Source: Flavobacterium sp. Sd200
Lineage (GTDB): Bacteria; Bacteroidota; Bacteroidia; Flavobacteriales; Flavobacteriaceae
Assembly: GCF_009826935.1 (NCBI RefSeq)
Contig: NZ_WUMN01000001.1
Coordinates: 496,001-560,000, forward strand
DNA length: 64,000 bases
Direction: 5' to 3'
Shown here in pieces: positions 1 to 8,398 of this stretch (positions within the stretch are counted from its first letter, which is position 1; every line of letters starts with the position of its first letter). Made by a program: the position numbers and the translations under genes. The notes beneath the pieces are model-generated. The model worked only from the letters and a program-made list of their open reading frames with translations. It was not told where the DNA came from and did not search any database.

Positions 1-1342
1 CGGTATCAGTAACATCTTCTTTACCAAACTTAATATTGTTCTTAATGCTGTCGCTAAATAAAAAGGCATCCTGTGGCACAAAACCTATGCTGTTGCGAAG
101 GTCAAAAAGGTTTGCCTCACGCGCATCCTGACTATCTATGGTAACGCTGCCGGTGGTAGGGTCATATAACCTGCTGATAAGCGATAATACTGTACTCTTG
201 CCCGACCCTGTCCTGCCCAATATGGCAAGAGTTTCGCCTTTATTTACAGTAAAGCTTACATCTTTAAGGGCGGTTATATTAGTGTCTTCGTAAGTAAAGC
301 TTACATTATTAAACGCTATCTGGCCTAAAACAGGAGTGTGGTCAGGGTTATTATTTACAATATCAGGTTCTGTTTTAAGGAACTCGTTAATGCGTTTTTG
401 CGAAGCCTCTGCCTCCTGTACCATGCTGCTTATCCACCCCAAAGATGCCACAGGCCATGTTAGCATGTTTATGTAAAGTACAAATTGAGCAATAACACCA
501 ATATCTGCAATCGCACCATCAATATACATCTGCCCGCCTACATAAATAACCACAAGGTTGCTTATTCCTATCAACAATATCATTAAAGGGCCAAAAAGCG
601 CACTTACTTTTGCAAGCCCCATATTTTTTTTAACGCTGTCGCGCGATAGTTCTGTAAAGCCTTCCTCTTTTTGTCCTTCAAGTGCATAGGCTTTTATAAC
701 GCGAATGCCGCTAAACATTTCCTGCGCATAGCTCGAAAGTTTACTGAGGTTTTGCTGGGTCAGCGTGCTGCGACGGTTAATTTCTTTACTTACCCAATAA
801 ATACTGTATGCAAGCAGCGGTAACGGTAAAAGAGTATAAAAGGTTAGTTTAGGCGATATAATATACATTTGAGTGCCTATTACTGCAAAACGTATAATGG
901 TGTTGAGGGCATACATAATGGCTGGTCCTACGTATTGTCGCACACGGTTAACGTCTTCGCTAATACGGTTCATAAGGTCTCCGGTACGGTTCTTTTTATA
1001 GAAGCTTTGCGACAGGTTTTCGTAATGGCGAAATACTTCATTTTTTAGGTCAAACTCTATATGGCGAGACATTACAATTAATGTTTGGCGCATGGCAAAA
1101 GTTAATATTCCTGCAATAAGGGTAGTACCAATAATGAGTAATATGTAAGTGTTAAGTTCGCCTTTAACAGCATCTATACTTGTATTGCCCTGAGCATATT
1201 TTTCAATGGCAGATATAGATTTACCTACATAGCTGGGGGTAAAAAGCGAAAATACCTGAGAGGCTATGGTAATGAAAATCCCTAAAAAAAATTGAAATTT
1301 ATATTTTATAAAATATTTGTTTAAATACTGTAATTCTTTCAT
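1..1342 (-). CDS. ABC exporter, fused membrane and ATPase domains (MsbA-like), 3' end missing
   Basis: This gene runs off the left edge, so only about 447 codons of an expected ~580 are visible. The N-terminal two thirds is an ABC transporter type 1 membrane domain with several hydrophobic helices, and an ATPase domain follows. Walker A (GRTGSGKS) reads leftward from about base 225, and the Q-loop (VPQD) lies near base 90. The ABC signature and Walker B would lie beyond the edge. The start codon is the ATG at 1340-1342. Half-transporters of this type work as homodimers in the inner membrane and export lipids, drugs or peptides; the substrate cannot be told. The gene is divergent from the amino-acid dehydrogenase, and the 197-bp gap holds that gene's promoter. 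Confidence 0.9.
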   Translation of the reverse strand, partial: MKELQYLNKYFIKYKFQFFLGIFITIASQVFSLFTPSYVGKSISAIEKYAQGNTSIDAVKGELNTYILLIIGTTLIAGILTFAMRQTLIVMSRHIEFDLKNEVFRHYENLSQSFYKKNRTGDLMNRISEDVNRVRQYVGPAIMYALNTIIRFAVIGTQMYIISPKLTFYTLLPLPLLAYSIYWVSKEINRRSTLTQQNLSKLSSYAQEMFSGIRVIKAYALEGQKEEGFTELSRDSVKKNMGLAKVSALFGPLMILLIGISNLVVIYVGGQMYIDGAIADIGVIAQFVLYINMLTWPVASLGWISSMVQEAEASQKRINEFLKTEPDIVNNNPDHTPVLGQIAFNNVSFTYEDTNITALKDVSFTVNKGETLAILGRTGSGKSTVLSLISRLYDPTTGSVTIDSQDAREANLFDLRNSIGFVPQDAFLFSDSIKNNIKFGKEDVTDT

Positions 1343-1463
1343 GGTAATGCATTGATGTATGTAAAATCAGTAGGCGGATATGTTAATTGCTTTGCTGAAT
1401 TTTTAATGAAAAATCTATAAAAAACGTTTTAGTAAATTACATTAATCATAATAAAAGTTGTTT

Positions 1464-1497
1464 TTTGAGCCTCTTTGTAATAAAATGTGTAAATTTG
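1464..1497 (+). promoter_or_regulatory. Bacteroidota-type promoter for the amino-acid dehydrogenase
   Basis: A -33 element TTTG (1464-1467) is followed after 22 bp by a -7 element TAAATTTG (1490-1497). This fits the TAnnTTTG consensus of the primary sigma factor in this phylum. The start codon lies 42 bp downstream. Confidence 0.6.
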
Positions 1498-1539
1498 CTT
1501 TTAGGTTTTAGATTTTTTTATAATTAAAATAACGTTATT

Positions 1540-2643
1540 ATGGTAGCAGAAGTTATTAAGGCGAACGAACTTTTTAAAGTTGACCCCGTATTTGGCCAGC
1601 CATCGTTTAATGATCATGAGCAAATTGTTTTTTGCAATGACAAAGATACTGGTTTAAAAGCAATAATTGGCATCCATAATACAGTTTTGGGGCCTGCGCT
1701 TGGCGGCACACGCATGTGGAGCTATGCTAACGAATGGGAAGCTTTGAACGATGTTTTAAGGCTTTCAAGAGGGATGACCTACAAATCGGCCATATCAGGT
1801 TTAAACCTTGGTGGTGGTAAAGCGGTTATAATTGGTAACGCTGCCACAGATAAAACACCGGAACTTATTACACGATTCGGTCAGTTTGTAAACTCGCTTA
1901 GTGGGAAATACATCACTGCAGAAGACGTAGGCACCACTACACCGGATATGGACCTTATTCGCGATGTAACCCCACATGTAACAGGTATATCTGAAAGCAG
2001 GGGGGGCAGCGGAAATCCATCGCCTGTAACTGCCTATGGTGTGTATATGGGTATGAAAGCGGCTGCGACCTATAAATTTGGGTCGGCTAACCTTGATGGT
2101 AAAAAGGTATTGGTGCAGGGAGTTGGCCATGTAGGTGAAACGCTTATAGATTTCCTTACTAGAGAAGGCGCTCTTGTACAGATAACTGACATTAACGAAG
2201 AAAAACTACAGGCGGTAGCAGCAAAATATGGTGCTTCTATCTTTACAGGTGAAGACCTATATAGTGCCGATGTAGATATTTATGCTCCGTGTGCCCTTGG
2301 TGCAACCATAAACGATACTACTATAAACAAACTTAAAGCAAAGGTTATTGCAGGTGCTGCTAACAACCAGCTTGCTGTAGAACAGGTTCATGGCAAAATA
2401 TTAATGGAAAAAGGTATTAGCTATGCTCCCGACTTTTTAATTAATGCCGGAGGTATTATTAATGTCTATGGTGAAATTGCAGGTTATGGTAAAGAAGAAG
2501 CCCTGAAAAGGACTGAGAATATTTATAATACTACGTTAGAGATATTTCACTTTGCTGAAAGTAATAATATTACTACACATCAGGCAGCTATGCAGATAGC
2601 GCAAAAGCGTATTGATGACCGAAAAAAAGAAACCGCTAAATAA
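1540..2643 (+). CDS. Glu/Leu/Phe/Val dehydrogenase (leucine dehydrogenase-like)
   Basis: This 367-residue protein belongs to the amino-acid dehydrogenase superfamily and is closest in layout to leucine dehydrogenase, which converts branched-chain amino acids to 2-oxo acids with NAD+. The N-terminal substrate domain carries the glycine-rich signature GLNLGGGKAVI (residues 87-97) with the conserved Lys94, and a second conserved Lys82. The C-terminal Rossmann domain has GVGHVG (194-199). The length matches the leucine/phenylalanine subfamily rather than the ~450-residue glutamate dehydrogenases. In Bacteroidota this enzyme is linked to branched-chain fatty acid precursors, which is an inference here. 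It has its own promoter and appears monocistronic. Substrate choice among Leu, Val and Phe cannot be fixed by reading. Confidence 0.88.
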   Translation: MVAEVIKANELFKVDPVFGQPSFNDHEQIVFCNDKDTGLKAIIGIHNTVLGPALGGTRMWSYANEWEALNDVLRLSRGMTYKSAISGLNLGGGKAVIIGNAATDKTPELITRFGQFVNSLSGKYITAEDVGTTTPDMDLIRDVTPHVTGISESRGGSGNPSPVTAYGVYMGMKAAATYKFGSANLDGKKVLVQGVGHVGETLIDFLTREGALVQITDINEEKLQAVAAKYGASIFTGEDLYSADVDIYAPCALGATINDTTINKLKAKVIAGAANNQLAVEQVHGKILMEKGISYAPDFLINAGGIINVYGEIAGYGKEEALKRTENIYNTTLEIFHFAESNNITTHQAAMQIAQKRIDDRKKETAK

Positions 2644-2666
2644 TTAGCGTAAAACAATAATATTCT

Positions 2667-2703
2667 TAATTTTGCAGGGCGAAAGAAACCATATTCTTTC
2701 GCC
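2667..2703 (+). promoter_or_regulatory. nusB -7 element followed at once by a 10-bp hairpin
   Basis: TAATTTTG (2667-2674) matches the TAnnTTTG -7 consensus, but no good -33 element is visible. A perfect 10-bp stem (2678-2687 with 2694-2703, loop of 6) begins where transcription should start. It could cap the nusB mRNA or act as a weak terminator of the upstream gene; the T-tract after it is interrupted. Confidence 0.45.
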
Positions 2704-2733
2704 TTGTTAATTTTTAAAAGTTCTTAAAGGCGG

Positions 2734-3678
2734 ATGTTAAACAGAAGACATATCAGGATCAAGGTGATGCAGTCTATTTATGCAATGCACCAAAACAATT
2801 CAGATGACATGCTAAAGGAAGAAAAATTCCTTTTTAACAGTATTGAAAATATTCGCGACCTGTATCTTATCATGGTTTCTGCCCTGGTTGAGTTGCGCAA
2901 TAAAGAGGAAGAATTTATTGAGAGGTCGCAAAAAAAACATCTTGCCACTGCTGCAGAGCGCAATCCCAACAAAAAATTTATAAATAACGGTGTCCTGCAT
3001 TTATTAGCTGAAAGCAATCCGCTTAGTATTGCTATGGCTGATAATAAAATAGACAACTGGACTAAGAACGACGATTATATATTGTTGCTGCTTGATGCCG
3101 TAAAGGAAAGCGATGTATATAAGAATTATATGCATAACGACAAAAATAACTATGAGGAAGACAGGGATTTTGTTGCCGACCTGTTTACTGAAGTTATTGC
3201 ACCAAACGAAAAACTTTACGAATATCTTGAAGACCATAAGCTTACATGGGTAGATGATATTCCTGTGGTAAACACGCTTATAAGCAAGCAGCTTAAGCAG
3301 GTAACTCCGGATGGGCGTGATGCATTTTATGTGCCAAAGGTTTTTAAAGACAGCGACGATAAAGACTTTGCACGCGAACTTTTCAGGAAGACAGTACTTA
3401 ATAACAACGAGCTTTCTAAAGAGTTTACAGATAAAACACCAAACTGGGATACAGAAAGGATTGCCGAAATTGATGCTATTATACTTAAAATGGCTATCTG
3501 CGAGTTTTTAAAATTTCCGTCGATACCCGTAAAGGTTACCATAAACGAATATTTAGAGATAGCAAAAGAATACAGTACTCCAAAAAGTAGTATTTTTATC
3601 AACGGTATTTTAGATAACCTTATAAAAGATTATCAGGGTTCCAATAAGCTTATAAAAACCGGAAGAGGTTTAATGTAA
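2734..3678 (+). CDS. nusB: Transcription antitermination protein NusB, long form
   Basis: NusB binds boxA RNA with NusE (S10) and supports antitermination of rRNA operons. The start (LNRRHIRIKVMQSIYA) and the C-terminal part, from about residue 220 (WDTERIAEIDAIILKMAICE, then the PVKVTINEYLEIAKEYS stretch), are the classic NusB sequences. At 314 residues it is more than twice the E. coli length, because a long helical insert separates the two conserved ends. This is usual for Bacteroidota. It is the first gene of a tight group with the DUF1573 lipoprotein and yajC. Confidence 0.9.
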   Translation: MLNRRHIRIKVMQSIYAMHQNNSDDMLKEEKFLFNSIENIRDLYLIMVSALVELRNKEEEFIERSQKKHLATAAERNPNKKFINNGVLHLLAESNPLSIAMADNKIDNWTKNDDYILLLLDAVKESDVYKNYMHNDKNNYEEDRDFVADLFTEVIAPNEKLYEYLEDHKLTWVDDIPVVNTLISKQLKQVTPDGRDAFYVPKVFKDSDDKDFARELFRKTVLNNNELSKEFTDKTPNWDTERIAEIDAIILKMAICEFLKFPSIPVKVTINEYLEIAKEYSTPKSSIFINGILDNLIKDYQGSNKLIKTGRGLM

Positions 3679-3697
3679 TATTATAAATTAAAGAATT

Positions 3698-4174
3698 ATG
3701 ATTAGAAGATCATTAGCCATGCTTGCCGTTGCTTCTTTAGCGCTGGTATCATGCAAAAAAGAAAATGCTGCCCTTAAAATAGACGATGCTACTGCAAAAA
3801 AAGCAGAGCTTGCTCATGCCGAAGCCGGTAAACTGGCGGTTATTAAATTTGATAACCCTAACCACGATTTTGGTACCATTGCTGCAGGTGTTAAGGCTGA
3901 GCATACATACAAATTTACCAATACGGGTACTGCCGACCTTATTATTAGCGATGCAAAAGCAAGCTGTGGCTGTACTGTGCCTAATTATACAAAAGAGCCT
4001 GTAAAACCAGGTGCTACAGGCGAGGTTAGCGTGGTGTTTGACTCTGCCGGAAAAAGCGGTAACCAGGAAAAAACAGTTACGCTTACACTTAATACAGAAA
4101 AAGGCAGCGAAGTATTAAATTTTAAAGCTAATATAGCACAGATTGCAGGAGCGCCTGCACCTGTTGCACACTAA
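3698..4174 (+). CDS. DUF1573 domain lipoprotein
   Basis: This 158-residue protein starts with a lipoprotein signal peptide (lipobox LVSC, Cys19). A single DUF1573 domain fills the rest, from NHDFGTIAAG to the C-terminus, including the conserved SCGCTVP. DUF1573 domains have an Ig-like fold and are very common in Bacteroidota envelopes; the function is unknown. It lies 19 bp after nusB and 17 bp before yajC, a conserved flavobacterial order, so it is probably co-transcribed with them. No partner or enzyme activity can be inferred. Confidence 0.85.
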   Translation: MIRRSLAMLAVASLALVSCKKENAALKIDDATAKKAELAHAEAGKLAVIKFDNPNHDFGTIAAGVKAEHTYKFTNTGTADLIISDAKASCGCTVPNYTKEPVKPGATGEVSVVFDSAGKSGNQEKTVTLTLNTEKGSEVLNFKANIAQIAGAPAPVAH

Positions 4175-4191
4175 TAATTTTTATATAAGTA

Positions 4192-4479
4192 ATGGAACAA
4201 TTTGGAGCTTTAGGGCAGTTTATGCCTTTACTACTTATAATAGTAGTGTTTTACTTTTTTATGCTTAGACCGCAGCAAAAAAAGATCAAACAGGAAAAAG
4301 AATTTGAAAGCGGCCTTAAAAACGGCGATAAAGTGGTTACTAAAAGCGGTATACATGGAAGGATTGCCGAGCTTACAGAAACGGCTGTGATCATAGAAAC
4401 TATGGCAGGCAAAATTAAATTTGAACGTTCGGCTATATCAGCAGAGCTTACTCAAAAAGTTAACCAGCCAGCAAAATAA
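4192..4479 (+). CDS. yajC: Preprotein translocase auxiliary subunit YajC
   Basis: YajC is a small inner-membrane protein that associates with SecDF and the SecYEG channel. This 95-residue copy has one transmembrane helix (about residues 10-27), followed by the hallmark FFMLRPQQKKIK and a soluble domain (GDKVVTKSGIHGRIAEL) that matches the family. It is the last gene of the nusB group and is followed by a strong terminator. Confidence 0.93.
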   Translation: MEQFGALGQFMPLLLIIVVFYFFMLRPQQKKIKQEKEFESGLKNGDKVVTKSGIHGRIAELTETAVIIETMAGKIKFERSAISAELTQKVNQPAK

Positions 4480-4500
4480 CCAACAGGTTTTATTTATATA

Positions 4501-4539
4501 AAAATCCCCATTATAAAGTTTATTATAATGGGGATTTTT
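4501..4539. terminator. Bidirectional intrinsic terminator between yajC and the nucleotidase genes
   Basis: A 16-bp perfect stem (4501-4516 with 4523-4538) has a 6-nt loop and A/T runs on both sides. It sits between two convergent genes and should stop transcription from both directions. Confidence 0.85.
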
Positions 4540-4559
4540 ACTTTTAGTGTAAGGATTAT

Positions 4560-5468
4560 TTATACGATCAACGTCCTGCCACCTGCTTTTTTACGGCCTT
4601 TTTCAAAAGTAAAATCTATGCGGCCCAGGTTAATGCCGTAGCATCCCACCTGATTGATCATTACTTCTTCGCCATCAAGGTTTTTTTCTATATAAGGCTT
4701 GGTTAAAAACGTATGTGTATGACCTCCAATAATAAGGTCTATATTTTTAGTAGTGCGTGCCAGTACAAGGTCTGATATCTTTTCCTTTTCGTTGGCATAA
4801 ATAAATCCAAGATGCGACAGGCATATAACAAGATCGCATTTTTCGTTAACTTTAAGTATTCTGCTCATGTCCTGCGCAACTTCAATAGGGTTGTTGTAAA
4901 CAGTTTCCTTATACAGCTTTTTGTCTACAAGTCCATTCAGTTCAATGCCAAGGCCAAAAATGCCAATTTTAAGCCCGTCTTTAACAAATATCTTATACGG
5001 TTTTACAATGCCGTTCAGTACTGTGTTCTTAAAATTATAATTAGCCGATACAAAATCAAATTTTGCGTGTGGCAATTGTTTATAAAATCCGTCTATTCCG
5101 TTGTCAAAATCATGATTGCCCATAGTGCATAGGTCATACTTCATCATGCTCATAATTTTGAACTCCAGTTCTCCGCCATAATAATTAAAATATGGGGTTC
5201 CCTGAAAAACATCTCCGGCATCGAGTAAAAGCACATTGGGTTCTTCTTTCCTAATCTGCTCAATAAGCGTGGCCCTGCGGGCTGCGCCCCCCATGTTGGG
5301 ATATTTAGGGTCGTTTACATCAAAAGGGTCTATATGGCTGTGCACATCGTTGGTGTGCAGTATGGTAAGTTTTTTAACCTCGGGTTCTGTAAAGCTGCTT
5401 AACGGTAATCCTCCAAGAACCAACGCGCTTCCGGCAGCCGTTTTTTGTATAAAATCTCTCCTTTTCAT
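4560..5468 (-). CDS. 5'-nucleotidase metallophosphatase half, Tat-exported
   Basis: This 302-residue protein is the N-terminal calcineurin-like domain of a UshA/5'-nucleotidase, encoded alone. The metal-binding blocks are clear: HTNDVHSH, DAGDVFQGTP, MGNHDFDNG, SHLG and GGHTHT. The N-terminus has a twin-arginine signal (KRRDFIQK followed by a hydrophobic stretch), so export is probably by Tat. The substrate-binding C-terminal domain that normally follows is a separate gene just upstream in the same operon, and the two genes overlap by one base. Together they should hydrolyse nucleotides or similar phosphoesters in the periplasm. Confidence 0.88.
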   Translation of the reverse strand: MKRRDFIQKTAAGSALVLGGLPLSSFTEPEVKKLTILHTNDVHSHIDPFDVNDPKYPNMGGAARRATLIEQIRKEEPNVLLLDAGDVFQGTPYFNYYGGELEFKIMSMMKYDLCTMGNHDFDNGIDGFYKQLPHAKFDFVSANYNFKNTVLNGIVKPYKIFVKDGLKIGIFGLGIELNGLVDKKLYKETVYNNPIEVAQDMSRILKVNEKCDLVICLSHLGFIYANEKEKISDLVLARTTKNIDLIIGGHTHTFLTKPYIEKNLDGEEVMINQVGCYGINLGRIDFTFEKGRKKAGGRTLIV

Positions 5469-6256
5469 TATTTGTCTTGTATAATGCGTTCGGTTTTAAT
5501 TACAGGTAGCGTATCTACCTCTTTAAAATAATCTATAAACAGGTTGCGCAGTTTATAATCAAGGTCGTAGGTTGCAACGCCTTTCTTAAAAAAGTTCATA
5601 CTGTCTCCGCCATTGGCAAGATAGTCAGAAGTAGCAACATTGTATATTTTCCCGGCTTCAACAGGTTTGCCTCCAACAGTAATACCGGTAACAATGCCGT
5701 CTTTGCTTAAACGTACTTCCATTCCGGCGAGGGGGTGCGGTTTTTTTTCTTTGGCTAAATAGTTGGCAATTTCTACAATCTGTTCGCCTTTAAGAGCAAT
5801 AACAAGCAGTGCGTTTTCAAATGGCATGATCTCAAATGCAGTGCGCGCTGTTACATTTCCTTTGGCAATAATTGAGCGGATGCCGCCATGGTTAAGCAGA
5901 CATATATCTACATTTCTTTTTTCGCGTGCCATTAATGTTTTGTTGGCCTTTTCAAAAGTAACATCGGCCATAAGGTTGCCAATGGTTGTTTGCCATCCGT
6001 TAATGCTCTTGCTTTTATCAAGTGTTTCGGGGCAATAAGCAAGCACGTTGTCCAGGTCTTTATCAATATGTTCTCTGTATGGTTTTACAAAATTTTCAAT
6101 TTCCTGAGTGGCGGCATAATCGGCAGTAACAGGTATTTTTTTTCCTTCAATAACGGTATTTCTCAGTTTGTTTGGTCCGCAGGCAGTAAATCCTGCCATT
6201 GTTACGAATAAAACAAACCGTAAAATAGTTGTGTTATACTTTTTAGTTAATATCAT
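5468..6256 (-). CDS. 5'-nucleotidase C-terminal (substrate-binding) domain lipoprotein
   Basis: This 262-residue protein is the C-terminal domain of the 5'-nucleotidase family. It contains NHGGIRS and the nucleotide-binding loop TSDYLANGGDSMNFF. The signal peptide ends in a lipobox (FTAC), so it is exported by Sec and lipidated. It lacks the metal-binding phosphatase domain, which is the next gene in the operon. The order, substrate domain first, is the reverse of the single-chain enzyme. It is divergent from the small gene at 6306, with 49 bp between the start codons. Confidence 0.85.
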   Translation of the reverse strand: MILTKKYNTTILRFVLFVTMAGFTACGPNKLRNTVIEGKKIPVTADYAATQEIENFVKPYREHIDKDLDNVLAYCPETLDKSKSINGWQTTIGNLMADVTFEKANKTLMAREKRNVDICLLNHGGIRSIIAKGNVTARTAFEIMPFENALLVIALKGEQIVEIANYLAKEKKPHPLAGMEVRLSKDGIVTGITVGGKPVEAGKIYNVATSDYLANGGDSMNFFKKGVATYDLDYKLRNLFIDYFKEVDTLPVIKTERIIQDK

Positions 6257-6285
6257 TGTTGTTGACCTTTATTTAGGTAATTTTG
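6256..6285 (+). promoter_or_regulatory. Promoter that sets the start of the gene at 6306
   Basis: TTG (6256-6258), a 19-bp spacer and TAATTTTG (6278-6285) fit the Bacteroidota promoter. Transcription would begin near 6290, so an in-frame start at 6168 is upstream of the message and the ATG at 6306 is preferred. Confidence 0.6.
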
Positions 6286-6305
6286 CATTCGGCAATAAAA
6301 GTACT

Positions 6306-6824
6306 ATGTTTTTGAGGTTTATTAAAGATTTCAGCCTGAAAAAGATTATTAAGAATAGTTTATCTAATTATCAACCGACTGTTGCGACAGGAAAAGTGCT
6401 ATCGGTAGGGGTGGTGTTAGATGAAAGTTATTTTAATGATAAAGAGGCTCTTGTAAGTGAGTTGGTGTCTAAAGGTATTGCCCGTAACGCTATAGAAACG
6501 CTTAGTTTTTTAGAGAGTGTTAAAAAAGGGCAAGAGCCTAAAGATGCCTTTTTTACCCGTGGCAATATATCGGCAACGGGTAGTTTTAATAAAAATGATG
6601 TGGAAGCTTTTATAAATAAGACTTTTGATATGCTTATAAGCTATTATGATGTAGATAAACCACCGTTAATGCTGGCGACTATTAAAAGCAAAGCTAAATT
6701 TAAGGTAGGGTTTGCCACTACAAATGATCGCCTTGATAATTTTATGATTTCCCTGCCTGCCGAAAAATATAAAGAATTTGTGGCAGAGCTTTTTAAATAT
6801 TTAAAAATACTAAACAAAATATAA
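6306..6824 (+). CDS. Conserved flavobacterial protein of unknown function upstream of dapA (DUF6913-like)
   Basis: This 172-residue protein is basic at the N-terminus (FIKDFSLKKIIKNSL) and has no signal peptide or membrane segment. It looks cytosolic and ends in a helix-rich C-terminus. I associate it, from memory and without proof, with family DUF6913, which often precedes dapA in Flavobacteriaceae. The start at 6306 was chosen because a good promoter lies at 6256-6285; a longer reading from 6168 would overlap the divergent lipoprotein gene. It ends 3 bp before dapA, so the two are almost certainly co-transcribed. No catalytic motif is visible. Confidence 0.7.
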   Translation: MFLRFIKDFSLKKIIKNSLSNYQPTVATGKVLSVGVVLDESYFNDKEALVSELVSKGIARNAIETLSFLESVKKGQEPKDAFFTRGNISATGSFNKNDVEAFINKTFDMLISYYDVDKPPLMLATIKSKAKFKVGFATTNDRLDNFMISLPAEKYKEFVAELFKYLKILNKI

Positions 6825-6827
6825 CCC

Positions 6828-7703
6828 ATGCAGTCATTAACAGGTACAGGCGTTGCACTGGTTACCCCTTTTAAAAAAGACCTGTCTGTAGATACAGCGG
6901 CACTCGAAAAAATTGTAAACTACCAAATAGATGGTGGTATAGATTATCTTGTGGTTTTAGGTACCACAGCTGAAAGTGCCACGCTTACTAAGGATGAAAA
7001 AGAGTTTGTAATAGCTACAATTGTTAAGGCTAATAACAACAGGCTACCTTTGGTTTTGGGTGTTGGCGGCAATAATACTGCCGAGGTTGTTGAAGAGTTA
7101 AAAAGCAGGGATCTCTCTTCATTTGCAGCAATACTTTCGGTATCTCCATATTATAATAAGCCAACCCAGGAGGGTATTTATCAGCATTTTAAAGCTGTTG
7201 CAGAGGCTTCTCCACTGCCTGTAATTTTATACAACGTGCCGGGCAGGACGGGTAGTAATATGCTTCCTAAAACGGTTATTCGCCTGGCGAATAATTTTAA
7301 AAATATAGTTGCTATTAAAGAGGCTGCCGGAGATATTGTTCAAGCTATGAAACTGATACAGGATAAGCCTGAAAGTTTTCTTGTAATATCAGGCGATGAT
7401 ATGATAACGCTGCCTATGGTTCTTGCCGGCGGGGCAGGGGTTATAAGTGTTATTGCGCAGGGCTTTACTGAGTTTGCCCAAATGGTTAAGCTTGGGCTTG
7501 ACCGCAAGGTGGATGAAGCTTATAAATTACACTATAAATATGCCGATTCTATCGATTTGATCTTTGAGCAGGGCAATCCGGCAGGCATTAAGCATATATT
7601 TAAAGAGCTGGGGCTAAGTGAAGACGTTGTAAGGCTTCCGTTGGTAAATGTAGATGAAGATTTAGCAGCAAGAATAAGCGGTTTTGTAAAGAAAATCAGC
7701 TAA
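6828..7703 (+). CDS. dapA: 4-hydroxy-tetrahydrodipicolinate synthase
   Basis: DapA condenses pyruvate with aspartate semialdehyde, the first committed step to diaminopimelate and lysine. The 291-residue protein shows the expected catalytic set: Thr46-Thr47 in GTTAES, Tyr109 in SPYYNKP, Tyr135 in LYNVPGRTG and the Schiff-base Lys164 in AIKEAAGD. The length is normal. It follows the small conserved gene by 3 bp and is followed by ferritin after 30 bp. Confidence 0.96.
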   Translation: MQSLTGTGVALVTPFKKDLSVDTAALEKIVNYQIDGGIDYLVVLGTTAESATLTKDEKEFVIATIVKANNNRLPLVLGVGGNNTAEVVEELKSRDLSSFAAILSVSPYYNKPTQEGIYQHFKAVAEASPLPVILYNVPGRTGSNMLPKTVIRLANNFKNIVAIKEAAGDIVQAMKLIQDKPESFLVISGDDMITLPMVLAGGAGVISVIAQGFTEFAQMVKLGLDRKVDEAYKLHYKYADSIDLIFEQGNPAGIKHIFKELGLSEDVVRLPLVNVDEDLAARISGFVKKIS

Positions 7704-7733
7704 ATTTGTGTATAAACATTAAAATTACACATC

Positions 7734-8246
7734 ATGTTATCAGATAAAATGGCTGCTGCATTAAATGAGCAGATAAAAATAGAAGCAGAATCGTCTCAGA
7801 TATACCTTGCCATGGCATCATGGGCAGAGGTAAAGGGGTTTGAAGGTATTTCTACCTTTATGTTTAAACAAAGCGATGAAGAAAGAATGCACATGCTTAA
7901 GCTGTTAAAGTATGTAAACCAGCGCGGCGGTTCGGCAGTAGTGTCAGCTTTAGAAGAGCCAAGGCTTGATTATACTTCTTTTTCAACGCTTTTCCGTCAG
8001 TTGTACGAGCATGAGGTTAAGGTGTCTGCGAGTATCAATAACCTTGTAGATATTGCATTGACCGAAAAAGACTATGCTACCCATAACTTTTTGCAATGGT
8101 ATGTTAGCGAGCAGATAGAAGAAGAGGCGCAGGCTAAGGTTATTCTTGATAAGATTGATCTTATTGGCGACAGTAAAGGCGGATTATATATGTTTGACAA
8201 CGATATGAAAAGTTTTACATCGGCAGGGCATAATATTGTGCAATAA
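7734..8246 (+). CDS. ftnA: Ferritin, bacterial non-heme type
   Basis: Ferritin stores iron as a 24-subunit shell and oxidises Fe(II). The 170-residue protein keeps the full ferroxidase centre at canonical positions: Glu17, Tyr24, Glu50, His53, Glu94, Glu126 and Gln127, plus Glu129 and Glu130. It has no heme-ligand motif of bacterioferritin. A possible -7 element TAAATTTG overlaps the dapA stop codon (7701-7708), so it may have its own promoter. A terminator follows. Confidence 0.94.
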   Translation: MLSDKMAAALNEQIKIEAESSQIYLAMASWAEVKGFEGISTFMFKQSDEERMHMLKLLKYVNQRGGSAVVSALEEPRLDYTSFSTLFRQLYEHEVKVSASINNLVDIALTEKDYATHNFLQWYVSEQIEEEAQAKVILDKIDLIGDSKGGLYMFDNDMKSFTSAGHNIVQ

Positions 8247-8271
8247 ATACAGTAAAATACAGTTTTAAGGA

Positions 8272-8296
8272 AGGTGCCTTTCTGGCATCTTTTTTT
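8272..8296 (+). terminator. Intrinsic terminator after ferritin
   Basis: A 7-bp stem with one G-U pair (8272-8278 with 8284-8290) and a 5-nt loop is followed by a run of T. Confidence 0.7.
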
Positions 8297-8321
8297 GTGT
8301 GGTCAAAGCTCAAAAAAAGAT

Positions 8322-8351
8322 TTTGTATTCTGTAATTAATAACTAAATTTG
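8322..8351 (+). promoter_or_regulatory. Promoter of the bamD-rpoZ-coaBC operon
   Basis: TTTG (8322-8325), an 18-bp spacer and TAAATTTG (8344-8351) give one of the best matches to the phylum's promoter consensus in the window. The bamD start lies 47 bp downstream. Confidence 0.7.
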
Positions 8352-8398
8352 CAGTTGCTTAAAAACTGCAGGCTGCTGTGGCGGCATAACTAATTTAT

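Noticed and set aside
6168..6305. N-terminal extension of the gene before dapA
   Set aside because: It overlaps the divergent lipoprotein gene and lies upstream of the promoter at 6256-6285.
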